Of a stretch of 8,368 bases of DNA, positions 1-7,224 are shown piece by piece. The DNA comes from Gallionellaceae bacterium (GTDB taxonomy: Bacteria; Pseudomonadota; Gammaproteobacteria; Burkholderiales; Gallionellaceae). The stretch is from contig JAUSKS010000287.1 in the NCBI GenBank assembly GCA_030646595.1, forward strand, positions 1-8,368, read 5' to 3'. Below the pieces are notes generated by a model that saw nothing but the letters and a program-made list of their open reading frames with translations, did no database searches and had not been told where the DNA came from. Each line of letters begins with the position of its first letter. The stretch's first letter is position 1. A program made the translations under genes and the position numbers.

Positions 1-840
1 CCCAATGGAGCAGGCAAGAGCACCCTGCTCAAAATTATTCTCGGTGAAATGCAGCCGGATAGCGGTGAAGTTAAACTCGGCACCAAATTGGCGGTGGCTT
101 ATTTCGACCAACTGCGTGCGCAACTGAACGAAGAAGCAACCCTGGCGGATACCATCAGCCAGGGTTCTGATTTCATCGACATTGGTGGCACACGCAAGCA
201 TGTCATCAGCTACCTCGGCGATTTTTTGTTTGCGCCAGAACGCGCTCGCTCGCCGGTAAAAAGCTTGTCTGGCGGTGAACGCAACCGCTTGCTGCTGGCA
301 CGACTGTTCAGCCGCCCGGCCAATGTGCTGGTGCTGGACGAACCAACCAATGATCTGGATATTGAAACCTTAGAGTTGCTGGAAGAACTGCTAGCGGAAT
401 ACGATGGCACTTTATTTTTGGTCAGCCATGATCGCGCCTTCCTCGACAATGTGGTTACCCAGGTTATCGCTTTTGAGGGTGCAGGCAAGCTGATGGAATA
501 TGTTGGCGGGTATGAAGATTGGGTGCGGGTCAAGAAAGCCCATACAGCACAGACGCCCTCCTCTGTTCCTGAACGTGTGCAGCAGCCTAAATCAGAACCA
601 GCCAAGCCGACCAATAAACTGCGTTTCAAAGAAGCGCAGGAGCTGGATCAATTACCACTCAGCATACAAAAACTGGAGCAGGAGCAGGCTGTCATCGGCG
701 CAAGCCTGGCTGCCAGCAATTTATACCGCGACCATCCGGCAAAGGCCATTCAGTTGCAAACCCGTGCCGGTGAAATTGAAGCGGAGTTGTTGCAGTTAAT
801 GGCCCGCTGGGAAGAACTGGAAAGCCGACAACACGGTTGA
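1..840 (+). CDS. uup: ABC-F ATPase Uup, C-terminal half (5' end outside window)
   Basis: Reading frame is open from base 1, so the start lies outside the window; 279 residues are visible. They begin inside a Walker A motif (PNGAGKSTLL, residues 1-10), followed by the Q-loop region (YFDQ, 34-37), the ABC signature LSGGE (89-93), Walker B with catalytic Glu (VLVLDE, 109-114), the D-loop PTNDLD and the H-switch SHD (142-144). This is a complete second nucleotide-binding domain. The stretches LGDFLF, RLLLARLF and YVGGYEDW are typical of Uup rather than of EttA or YbiT. After about residue 180 comes a Lys/Pro/Gln-rich linker and then a Glu/Gln/Leu-rich segment (about 205-277) that fits the C-terminal coiled-coil domain of Uup. 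ABC-F proteins lack membrane segments and act in the cytoplasm on ribosomes; Uup is also known from E. coli as a DNA-binding protein affecting precise transposon excision. The gene converges on the next one. Family call is firm; the substrate state it acts on cannot be read from sequence. Confidence 0.9.
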   Translation, partial: PNGAGKSTLLKIILGEMQPDSGEVKLGTKLAVAYFDQLRAQLNEEATLADTISQGSDFIDIGGTRKHVISYLGDFLFAPERARSPVKSLSGGERNRLLLARLFSRPANVLVLDEPTNDLDIETLELLEELLAEYDGTLFLVSHDRAFLDNVVTQVIAFEGAGKLMEYVGGYEDWVRVKKAHTAQTPSSVPERVQQPKSEPAKPTNKLRFKEAQELDQLPLSIQKLEQEQAVIGASLAASNLYRDHPAKAIQLQTRAGEIEAELLQLMARWEELESRQHG

Positions 841-848
841 GCTGTGCG

Positions 849-878
849 CCCTCTATCCCCTGAGAGGGGGATGGAGGG
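849..878. terminator. Strong hairpin between convergent genes, possible bidirectional terminator
   Basis: Bases 849-860 pair with 867-878 in a 12-bp stem (one T-G wobble, at 854/873). The loop is six bases, or a GAGA tetraloop if T861-G866 also pairs. It lies 9 bases after the uup stop and 28 bases beyond the 3' end of the minus-strand gene ending at 906, the expected place for a shared terminator. Neither side is followed by a proper T-run (plus side: GCAATACTCTCTTAAAC), so intrinsic termination is uncertain. It could instead be a dispersed GC-rich palindrome of the genome or an mRNA 3'-end stabiliser. Confidence 0.5.
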
Positions 879-905
879 GCAATACTCTCTTAAACTAATA
901 AATAC

Positions 906-1442
906 TTAAGGAAATACCATATGCTCAGGAGGATTAACTCCAGCATAAGTACATTGATCACCGCATTTTTGCTGGATCAGGGAGCGAACCTCACGCAGGC
1001 GGTGATAGGGAACAGTAACTATCATGAGCACTCTGCAACGAGCAATCTCATCCCTATAAGGCTTCAGGCTGGAATTGGGAATTGCAGTAGCCAGCATACT
1101 GGTCCACCAAGCTCCGAATAAAGCACCTACCAGAGCAATAATGGCGATCACCGTAGTCTGCGGTGGATAACCACTATAGGGATTGATCACCATGTTGGGA
1201 AACTCAATGACCAATACCCCGCCGAGCATGCCGATTACTGCGCCGATTACTGCGCCCACACCAATGCCATGCAGGCTGTCAGTTTTTTCTATCACTGTGG
1301 CCTCGGGCAAATCTCCCAGTGGAATTTCCGGCTTGGCCAAAAAGTGAATGTTACGCCCCTCAATGCGGGCAAGTAACAACTGGTCCATCATCCGGTGCGC
1401 CACTTTTATGTCGGGTAGCATGAAATATAGCTTACGCTTCAT
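906..1442 (-). CDS. Small two-helix membrane protein, DUF1269-like, with glycine zipper
   Basis: 178 residues. A soluble N-terminal part (1-57, beta/alpha character) leads into two hydrophobic segments, about 59-80 and 97-119, separated by a short loop rich in Pro, Asn and Tyr; a basic C-terminal part (about 125-178) follows. There is no cleavable signal peptide, so the likely location is the inner membrane with both ends on the same side. The first helix carries a regular glycine zipper: Gly59, 63, 67, 71 and 75, every fourth residue. The layout resembles DUF1269-type membrane proteins, whose function is unknown; that match is from memory of the family pattern. The start is supported by GAGGAG at 1449-1454, six bases before ATG. 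The gene is flanked by 237 bp upstream with its own promoter-like signals, so it is probably monocistronic. Helix packing or oligomerisation through the zipper is inference; no function is assigned. Confidence 0.8.
   Translation of the reverse strand: MKRKLYFMLPDIKVAHRMMDQLLLARIEGRNIHFLAKPEIPLGDLPEATVIEKTDSLHGIGVGAVIGAVIGMLGGVLVIEFPNMVINPYSGYPPQTTVIAIIALVGALFGAWWTSMLATAIPNSSLKPYRDEIARCRVLMIVTVPYHRLREVRSLIQQKCGDQCTYAGVNPPEHMVFP
1230..1253 (-). repeat. Exact in-frame 12-bp tandem repeat (2 copies) coding AVIG-AVIG
   Basis: The 12-mer GCCGATTACTGC occurs twice without a gap (1230-1241 and 1242-1253). Read on the minus strand inside the membrane-protein gene it codes for two successive Ala-Val-Ile-Gly units, residues 64-71. 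It therefore builds part of the Gly-every-four zipper of the first membrane helix. Perfect identity at the DNA level suggests a recent slippage duplication or an unstable length. Confidence 0.85.
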
Positions 1443-1474
1443 TTTTATCTCCTCAAGTATGGATTGCAGGGATA

Positions 1475-1498
1475 CCCTCTATAAACGCTCCCTATAAA
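1475..1498. repeat. Imperfect direct repeat around CTATAAA in the leader of the membrane-protein gene
   Basis: CCCTCTATAAA (1475-1485) and CTCCCTATAAA (1488-1498) match at 9 of 11 positions and start 13 bases apart. On the minus strand they read TTTATAGAGGG and TTTATAGGGAG. They lie 33-56 bases upstream of the ATG at 1442. They could be tandem protein-binding sites or part of a -10 region, but no well-placed -35 box accompanies them. Confidence 0.4.
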
Positions 1499-1508
1499 TG
1501 AAAGGATT

Positions 1509-1525
1509 ACTACAGCTTATGTAGT
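1509..1525. promoter_or_regulatory. Perfect 6-bp inverted repeat, operator-like
   Basis: ACTACA (1509-1514) and TGTAGT (1520-1525) are exact reverse complements separated by five bases. The site is 67 bases upstream of the membrane-protein start and downstream of the candidate promoter at 1578-1608, so it would lie in the 5' leader. Size and spacing fit a dimeric repressor site or a small RNA hairpin. No regulator can be named. Confidence 0.4.
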
Positions 1526-1577
1526 GCGCTGCCACTCATTCAGGGGAACTTACGAATTACGGAAGGGTATCTGGGGG

Positions 1578-1608
1578 CGTATATTCACCCTCTGAGATTT
1601 TTTGTCAA
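1578..1608 (-). promoter_or_regulatory. Candidate sigma-70 promoter for the membrane-protein gene
   Basis: On the minus strand a perfect -35 hexamer TTGACA (1608-1603) is followed 19 bases later by TATACG (1583-1578), a 4-of-6 match to the -10 consensus. The 19-base spacer is longer than ideal; a 17-base spacer gives only AATATA. If used, transcription would start near 1571 and give a leader of about 125-130 bases before the ATG at 1442, containing the inverted repeat at 1509-1525. It follows the stop of the preceding gene (1680) by about 70 bases. Confidence 0.45.
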
Positions 1609-1611
1609 CCC

Positions 1612-1631
1612 TTTTACTGGTAGTAGTAAAA
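1612..1631. promoter_or_regulatory. Perfect 7-bp inverted repeat next to the -35 box
   Basis: TTTTACT (1612-1618) and AGTAAAA (1625-1631) are exact reverse complements with a 6-base spacer. The site ends three bases upstream of the TTGACA box of the candidate promoter, a position typical of activator sites or of repressors blocking the -35. As RNA it would be an AT-rich, weak stem, so it is a poor terminator for the upstream gene even though it lies just after that gene's 3' end. Confidence 0.4.
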
Positions 1632-1679
1632 AGCAAATCCAATGCCATGAAATTTAAAATTCTTTATACAAGCCTTATT

Positions 1680-4556
1680 TTACAGGGGTAAACCCAGACG
1701 AAAATAAAGCTGATCCTTGCCTTCTTGATCAAAACCGTGCGCGTAGCCCAGCGTAATGCTCAGGTGTAATAAATCATAGCCTATCAGGGTTTCTGCATTC
1801 CACTCCAGCCCTGCCCCGGTTTTTAATTGGCGCGTTTCGCCGGGGCTCCAGGCATCGCCTCTATCTGCAAACACGCTCAGGGAGTGGCGACCCAAGCCCA
1901 GCGGTGGCACGAACCAGCCGTCGTAATGCAAACCTAGTGGGATACGCCACTCCACTGTGCCTATCGCAAACCGAGTGCCGCTCAACGACGCCAAACCGGA
2001 GGGATAACCGCGCAGGGGAAAATCACGACGTCCCAAGCCGGTCTCTCCACCCAGCTTGTTAAAGGTTTCAGTTGCGCCACCTAACAGGTAAGGGCGTATG
2101 CCACTATCCCCGCGCGCGCCTTGTGCTCTAAGCTGCAGCGCGTGATTAGCACCCAGGCCAAAATATTCACTCCAGTCCAGGCGAGCAGTTCTGCCGGTGT
2201 GATCACTTTTACCCAAGCCATCGTAACTTTCACCTGTCAACTGTATACGTCGGCCATCAACCAGACTGATTGAGCGGCGGTAATATTCGGTGCTGTCATA
2301 GCGCGCGATCGCGCCGCTAATGGTGTCGCGGGATTGCTGGTTAAGGCCCGCCCCTTTGAACACAGTTGTTGTTATTTTTTCGCTGGCCACCCCCATGGCA
2401 AGATAGAGGCTGGCATCCAGACTGTTGAATGAATGATTAAGCAGCGCCTGATAACGCAGCTCATCATCACGATAGCGCACGGGCGCTTTAACATTGCCAT
2501 TAATCAGAAATTGTCGTTGGGCAGATAAAAGAAATTTGTTATAAAAATTGTAAGCAGCAAATCCCCCCAGCGCTTTCTGCTCATAATAATGCAGCGGCGT
2601 TATGTTCCATTCATGAAAACCCAAAACATCCGCGCCATTAACTGTTACGCCGACAAAAGAAGTTTTATCTTCATTCTTGTCTATTAAGGGAAACCAGGAG
2701 CGCGGCCTTAGGGTAGTTAACGCCGAATAATCCTGCACATCTTGATAGGGATAGGGTTGATAATCGCTGGCAGTCACCACTGCTTTAACTTTCGGCGCTG
2801 GAGTCGAACGTGCTGCATAGGCTGTGCCCGCTTTCTTTACCGATGGCAGCGCCGTGATTGCATCGCCATTGGCGGTATATTCCACCAGACGATAACTGTT
2901 GTCCGGCATTTCTACTGCTTCAGTAATGCCCGATACCGTGTTGCTCAAGGTTTCGACCTGTGTGCTGCCCAGTTTGATACGACGCAAATTCCAGATTTTT
3001 CCATGATCCGAAATAAAATAAATTGCGCTGCCATCTCTGGAAAAATGTGGTTGTACTTCCAGATCATTATTCAATGTCAGTTGTTTCCAGCGTTGATTAT
3101 TAACATCAAATAATTCCAGATTCCAGCCAGTTTGCAGGCGCTTCACCGAGGCAACCAGAGAATTATTATCGGGTGACCAGGCAATATTCCCTATGGCATC
3201 ACCCAGTGGCAATTCAGCTAACAACCTGAAATTTTTTCCTTGCGCATCCAGCAACACCAGCCGACTTAAACCCTGCTCCAATTGTACTGCGGCAATTGCC
3301 TGACCATCGGGGCGCCATGCTGCACGGGGATAGCGGCCACAATGTGTCATGCGCTCAGGTGCGGACATGCCAGGTTGCCAGCGATAAAGATCGGCATACA
3401 GTTTGTTGTTATCACACACAGCGAACTGGCTCAACAGCAAACCAGATTGATCTTGCCAATCCAGATTCAAGATATAAGACACATCGAACAGCGATGCGCT
3501 TGTTCCATCTGCACGTAGTCGTCTTATCTCAGGATGCGACGAAGCGCTATCGTGGAAAAAATACACATCTCCATTTCCTGCTGCTGCAAGCGCAGCATTG
3601 GTATAAGGCGCGTCATACACAGTGTGCGTGGTAATTGTCGCTTGTTGCTTAAGCGCAGCCAACTGTGGCTCAAAGCGCTGTTTCAAATAATCCTGAAACT
3701 CTGCCCACACCTGCTTGGCTGGTTTACCGAAAATTTGCCGGGCACGCTTGTCCATGCGCCAAGGAATGATATTGCCACCATATACCGCAATATAATTTTT
3801 GACATTTTCCCGGCCATAGCGCTCTTCTATAAATTTGAAGAAATACGCGCCATACAAATAGATTTGCCCGTAAGGCCAGCGGCTACCGGAGTAACCTTCA
3901 AAACTAATTTCAGTCAATGAACGCAACCCGCGTTGCACTTCCATGCGCATCTGTGCTTCATACCAAGCGCTGTTCAGACGACCGTAGCCCCTGTCATTGT
4001 CCGATTCCCCATATACCGCCAGCCCTTCTGTTACCCAACTGGGCGCAAAAATTTGCGGGAAAAAAGCCCAACTGAATAAATTTATTGGGCGGCCAAATAT
4101 ATTGCGCATCACCCCAGGCCCGCCCGAGGCCATATCCAGTTGCAGGATATGCACATACTCATGCGTAAACACCATTTCCATCCACGGATTGTGATCAGTA
4201 AATTCCGCTTCTACCGGCGTCGGCATGAATATATAAAAACGGTTATAGGGTAAAGGGCTGGCACCACCATTGGAGAAATCCACGCTATCCATAATCACCA
4301 CCTCGGTCGGCTCTTGTGGCTGCCAACCAAGCCAACCTGAAAGCCGGGTATGTACACGCTCGGCCATGGCTGCCATCTGCTGGGCATATGCCTGATGTGC
4401 AGCCAGGTGATGAATATTAAAGTGAGGGGTGTGCAGCGTTTTCCAATCCTGGAAAATTTCCGGATGCGCAAAATTCGGATCGCTGGGGGTATGTGCCAGC
4501 GCAGTAGTAATGACACCTATCCAGATCAAATATACTGCGACAAAACACTTAACCAT
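1680..4556 (-). CDS. Exported metallopeptidase-like / TolB-like propeller / Omp85-type barrel fusion protein
   Basis: 958 residues in three parts. Residues 1-21 are a signal peptide with likely cleavage after ALA. Residues about 35-300 form a gluzincin-type metallopeptidase domain resembling peptidase MA: zinc motif HEYVH (132-136) with third ligand Glu177 in WVTEGLAVYGE. Residues about 310-575 hold beta-propeller repeats of the TolB/WD40-like (PD40) type, for example AWRPDG (413-418), AWSPDN (459-464) and HFSRDG (504-509). Residues about 600-958 look like a transmembrane barrel of alternating polar and hydrophobic residues and contain two Omp85-superfamily hallmarks: LRGY (848-851), matching the (V/I)RG(F/Y) motif, and FADRGDAW (896-903), matching the F-x-D-x-G-x-x-W strand of BamA. 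No POTRA domains are evident. The last residues (YFRLGLPL) end in Leu rather than the usual aromatic residue. Likely anchored in the outer membrane; whether the peptidase faces the periplasm or the outside is unknown. It lies 34 bases after the ferredoxin gene, so may be co-transcribed with it. Substrate unknown. Confidence 0.85.
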   Translation of the reverse strand: MVKCFVAVYLIWIGVITTALAHTPSDPNFAHPEIFQDWKTLHTPHFNIHHLAAHQAYAQQMAAMAERVHTRLSGWLGWQPQEPTEVVIMDSVDFSNGGASPLPYNRFYIFMPTPVEAEFTDHNPWMEMVFTHEYVHILQLDMASGGPGVMRNIFGRPINLFSWAFFPQIFAPSWVTEGLAVYGESDNDRGYGRLNSAWYEAQMRMEVQRGLRSLTEISFEGYSGSRWPYGQIYLYGAYFFKFIEERYGRENVKNYIAVYGGNIIPWRMDKRARQIFGKPAKQVWAEFQDYLKQRFEPQLAALKQQATITTHTVYDAPYTNAALAAAGNGDVYFFHDSASSHPEIRRLRADGTSASLFDVSYILNLDWQDQSGLLLSQFAVCDNNKLYADLYRWQPGMSAPERMTHCGRYPRAAWRPDGQAIAAVQLEQGLSRLVLLDAQGKNFRLLAELPLGDAIGNIAWSPDNNSLVASVKRLQTGWNLELFDVNNQRWKQLTLNNDLEVQPHFSRDGSAIYFISDHGKIWNLRRIKLGSTQVETLSNTVSGITEAVEMPDNSYRLVEYTANGDAITALPSVKKAGTAYAARSTPAPKVKAVVTASDYQPYPYQDVQDYSALTTLRPRSWFPLIDKNEDKTSFVGVTVNGADVLGFHEWNITPLHYYEQKALGGFAAYNFYNKFLLSAQRQFLINGNVKAPVRYRDDELRYQALLNHSFNSLDASLYLAMGVASEKITTTVFKGAGLNQQSRDTISGAIARYDSTEYYRRSISLVDGRRIQLTGESYDGLGKSDHTGRTARLDWSEYFGLGANHALQLRAQGARGDSGIRPYLLGGATETFNKLGGETGLGRRDFPLRGYPSGLASLSGTRFAIGTVEWRIPLGLHYDGWFVPPLGLGRHSLSVFADRGDAWSPGETRQLKTGAGLEWNAETLIGYDLLHLSITLGYAHGFDQEGKDQLYFRLGLPL

Positions 4557-4590
4557 GAACCCCTTTAGCTCCCAGAAATTGGTAGTACCA

Positions 4591-5329
<739 letters not shown>

Positions 5330-5333
<4 letters not shown>

Positions 5334-5869
5334 GTAATATCCTGACGTAGTAGTTGGTAATACACCTTACCTGCCTTGGCACTTTTCACCACTTGCCACG
5401 GTGTCCCAGCCTCAAATGCCGTACCTGTTTCCACATACACCACCCCCTCTTCTGTCAGCCTGGATGCCAGCAAAGGCAGCGCTTGGATTAGCATATCACT
5501 ATTGAAAGGAGGGTCGAGAAAAATGACATCATAGCGCCGTTGCTCCCGCCGCAGAAATTGCAATCCGTCTTCGTGCTGCAATAACAAATTGGTGCCAGCC
5601 AGTTTTTTGCTGTTTTGCTGCAAGGCATGGAACGCCGCACGGTTGTTCTCCACCATCACCACTGTACTCGCCCCGCGTGACATGGCCTCAAACCCCAACG
5701 CGCCACTGCCAGCAAATAAATCCAGGCAGCATTTACCATCCAGATTTTGTCCCAGCCAGTTAAACAAGGTTTCGCGCACACGATCTGGTGTTGGTCGCAA
5801 ACCATCCACATCGGGAAACTCGATCCAGCGGCTGCGATGACCCCCCCCGATGATACGAACCCGGTTTAT
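5330..5869 (-). CDS. rsmD: 16S rRNA guanine-N2 methyltransferase RsmD, with apparent ATA start
   Basis: RsmD methylates N2 of G966 of 16S rRNA using S-adenosylmethionine, acting on assembled or assembling 30S subunits. With the start used here the protein has 179 residues (E. coli about 198). Motifs are [13 protein letters not shown] (2-14), the family's N-terminal signature; [17 protein letters not shown] (23-39); the SAM-binding DLFAGSG (50-56); and the catalytic DPPF (119-122). The only conventional start in frame is GTG at 5809, which would give 159 residues and cut off the conserved RIIGG segment. An in-frame TAA at 5875-5873 bounds the frame, and between it and the signature the only start-like codon is ATA at 5869-5867. 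That ATA overlaps the stop of the upstream M16 gene as ATAA and has GGAAGGG at a fitting distance. The family call is certain; the start is inference. Automatic annotation would likely give 5330-5809. A run of eight G lies at codons 8-10. The 3' end overlaps coaD as ATGA. Confidence 0.88.
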
Positions 5870-7224
5870 TGTTTACCCTTCCACTCTTGTATCTGGCCTT
5901 CAGTGAGATTGTGCGCCTTGCCATCCGGCGCACCTACTATGACTGTGGCCATGGCATCCGGATTGATGTGCCGTTTGAAGGCATCATGAATTTGCAGCAC
6001 AGTAACCTTGTCAACATTACTCACAAAGTCATCCAGATAAGTCAAAGGCAGGTTATAAAACCCGATCGCACTGAGGTACTCGACTATTTTTTTGTTGCTG
6101 TCTATGCGCAACGGAAAGCCGCCGATAATGTTCTGCTTGGCGGCCAGCAATTCCTTTTGCGTGGGCCCTTTATCAATAAATTGGCGCAGGGTGTTACGAA
6201 CTAATGATAATGCTTCATCAGCCTGTTCTTTTTTGGTTTGCAAACCAATCTGGAAAGCGCCAGGATATTGCAAGGGTACGAAATAGCTATACACACTATA
6301 GGCCAAGCCGCGCTTTTCGCGGATTTCCTCCATCAAGCGCGACACGAAACCGCCACCACCCAGAATGTAATTCCCTATAAACAGCGGAAAATAATCCGGA
6401 TCATTACGCGCCATGCCCGGCGCGCCGATCAGAATGTGGCTCTGTGTGGCAGGGTGCGGCAAGCGCTGCTCACTGGCCTTGATCTGCATGACCACCGGAG
6501 CAACCTGCGCCACCGTTTGGCCAGACGGCAATTTTGCTGTCAGTTTTTGTGCAATGCTTTCCGCTTCACTGCGGCTGACGTCGCCCATAATCGCCACCAC
6601 TGCGGTTTGGGCCGAATAATGGGTGCGGTAAAACGCTTCCACCCCGGCCCGCTGGATTTTTTCCACGCTAACCACAGACGGTGTCAGGCCATAAGCATGG
6701 ATGCCAAACACAGCCTGGTTAAAAGCCTTATCCGCTATACTTTCCGGCTTGGTTTCCGCCTCCTTGAGAGCGGCAATCAGACGAGTCTTTTCCCGTGCCA
6801 GCACCTTTTCCGGAAACAACGGGCGCTGCAACACCAGTGCCATAATGTCCAGTGCCTGGTTACGTTCTGCTGCGCTGCTCAAGGTGCGCAGATTGATGCC
6901 AGCGCGATCCATATCAAAATTTCCGCCGAGCTGCGCACCAATATCAGCCATCTTGCGGGCGATATCATCTTCGCTTAATCCTTCTACCCCCAGATCCAGC
7001 ATGCCATGTGTCATCCCGGCCAAACCTGATGTTTCCGCAACGTCATGGGCGCTGCCCGCAGCAAAAACCACCGCCACATCCAGCATGGGCAAATCGTGAT
7101 TTTCCACAAAATAAACGCGTGCCCCACTGGCCGCCTGCCAATGCTGAATTTTTGGCGTGGCAAAAACAGATGAAGTAAAACCTATTAGCAAGACAAATAA
7201 CAACTGCTCCAAACTAATGCGCAT
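5866..7224 (-). CDS. M16 family zinc peptidase homologue lacking the zinc site (non-catalytic partner subunit)
   Basis: 452 residues, the usual size of a two-lobed M16B subunit. Residues 1-22 are a signal peptide ending in VFA, so the protein is exported to the periplasm. The segment aligned to the M16 zinc motif, normally SGLAHxxEHML, reads SGLAGMTHGML (66-76): both His ligands and the Glu are replaced (Gly70, His73, Gly74). Zinc-dependent catalysis is therefore not expected. The C-terminal lobe keeps the family signature: the glycine-rich loop LGGGGFVSRL (288-297) and EKRGLAYSVYS (303-313), with the Arg/Tyr pair at Arg305 and Tyr309 that helps bind substrate in paired M16 enzymes. The ATG overlaps the end of the preceding M16 gene by 11 bases, with AAAGGGG six bases upstream. 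Such adjacent active/inactive pairs are known to form heterodimers (mitochondrial processing peptidase; Sphingomonas Sph2681/Sph2682). The family is firm; substrate unknown. Confidence 0.93.
   Translation of the reverse strand: MRISLEQLLFVLLIGFTSSVFATPKIQHWQAASGARVYFVENHDLPMLDVAVVFAAGSAHDVAETSGLAGMTHGMLDLGVEGLSEDDIARKMADIGAQLGGNFDMDRAGINLRTLSSAAERNQALDIMALVLQRPLFPEKVLAREKTRLIAALKEAETKPESIADKAFNQAVFGIHAYGLTPSVVSVEKIQRAGVEAFYRTHYSAQTAVVAIMGDVSRSEAESIAQKLTAKLPSGQTVAQVAPVVMQIKASEQRLPHPATQSHILIGAPGMARNDPDYFPLFIGNYILGGGGFVSRLMEEIREKRGLAYSVYSYFVPLQYPGAFQIGLQTKKEQADEALSLVRNTLRQFIDKGPTQKELLAAKQNIIGGFPLRIDSNKKIVEYLSAIGFYNLPLTYLDDFVSNVDKVTVLQIHDAFKRHINPDAMATVIVGAPDGKAHNLTEGQIQEWKGKQ
5876..5882 (-). promoter_or_regulatory. 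Shine-Dalgarno-like GGAAGGG positioned for the rsmD ATA codon
   Basis: GGAAGGG (5882-5876, minus strand) lies within the last codons of the upstream M16 gene, six bases before the ATA at 5869. It is about 66 bases from the GTG at 5809, too far to serve that start. The complementarity to the anti-Shine-Dalgarno sequence is moderate (AAGG core), so this supports but does not prove initiation at ATA. Confidence 0.5.

Noticed and set aside
210..629. Minus-strand open frame opposite uup
   Set aside because: Its translation is Ser/Arg-rich low complexity and it is antisense to the conserved ATPase domain; no family resemblance.
1545..1574. Plus-strand GGAACTT (1545-1551) followed by TCTGG (1570-1574), resembling a sigma-E promoter
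   Set aside because: The spacer is 18 bases, longer than usual, the -10 is imperfect, and no plus-strand gene follows; transcription would run antisense into the large gene's 3' end.
1621..1679. AT-rich stretch after the fusion-protein stop as a terminator for the long operon
   Set aside because: Only weak A/T self-complementarity (around 1649-1663) and no GC-rich stem before a T-run; I cannot support a terminator call.
3282..3920. Several overlapping plus-strand open frames opposite the fusion-protein gene
   Set aside because: They overlap each other and the conserved minus-strand gene, and show no domain or signal features.
4580..4590. Short palindrome TGGTA-G-TACCA directly after the ferredoxin stop, sharing TACTACCA with the repeat at 1612-1631
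   Set aside because: Five-base arms and an 8-base shared word are too short to separate from chance; there is no T-run, so it is not a terminator either.
6238..6978. Long plus-strand open frame (246 codons) opposite the M16 partner gene
   Set aside because: It lies wholly antisense to a clear family member, its translation is His/Arg/Cys/Gln-rich with no recognisable motif, and it has no supporting ribosome site or neighbours. It is a shadow of the minus-strand codon pattern.
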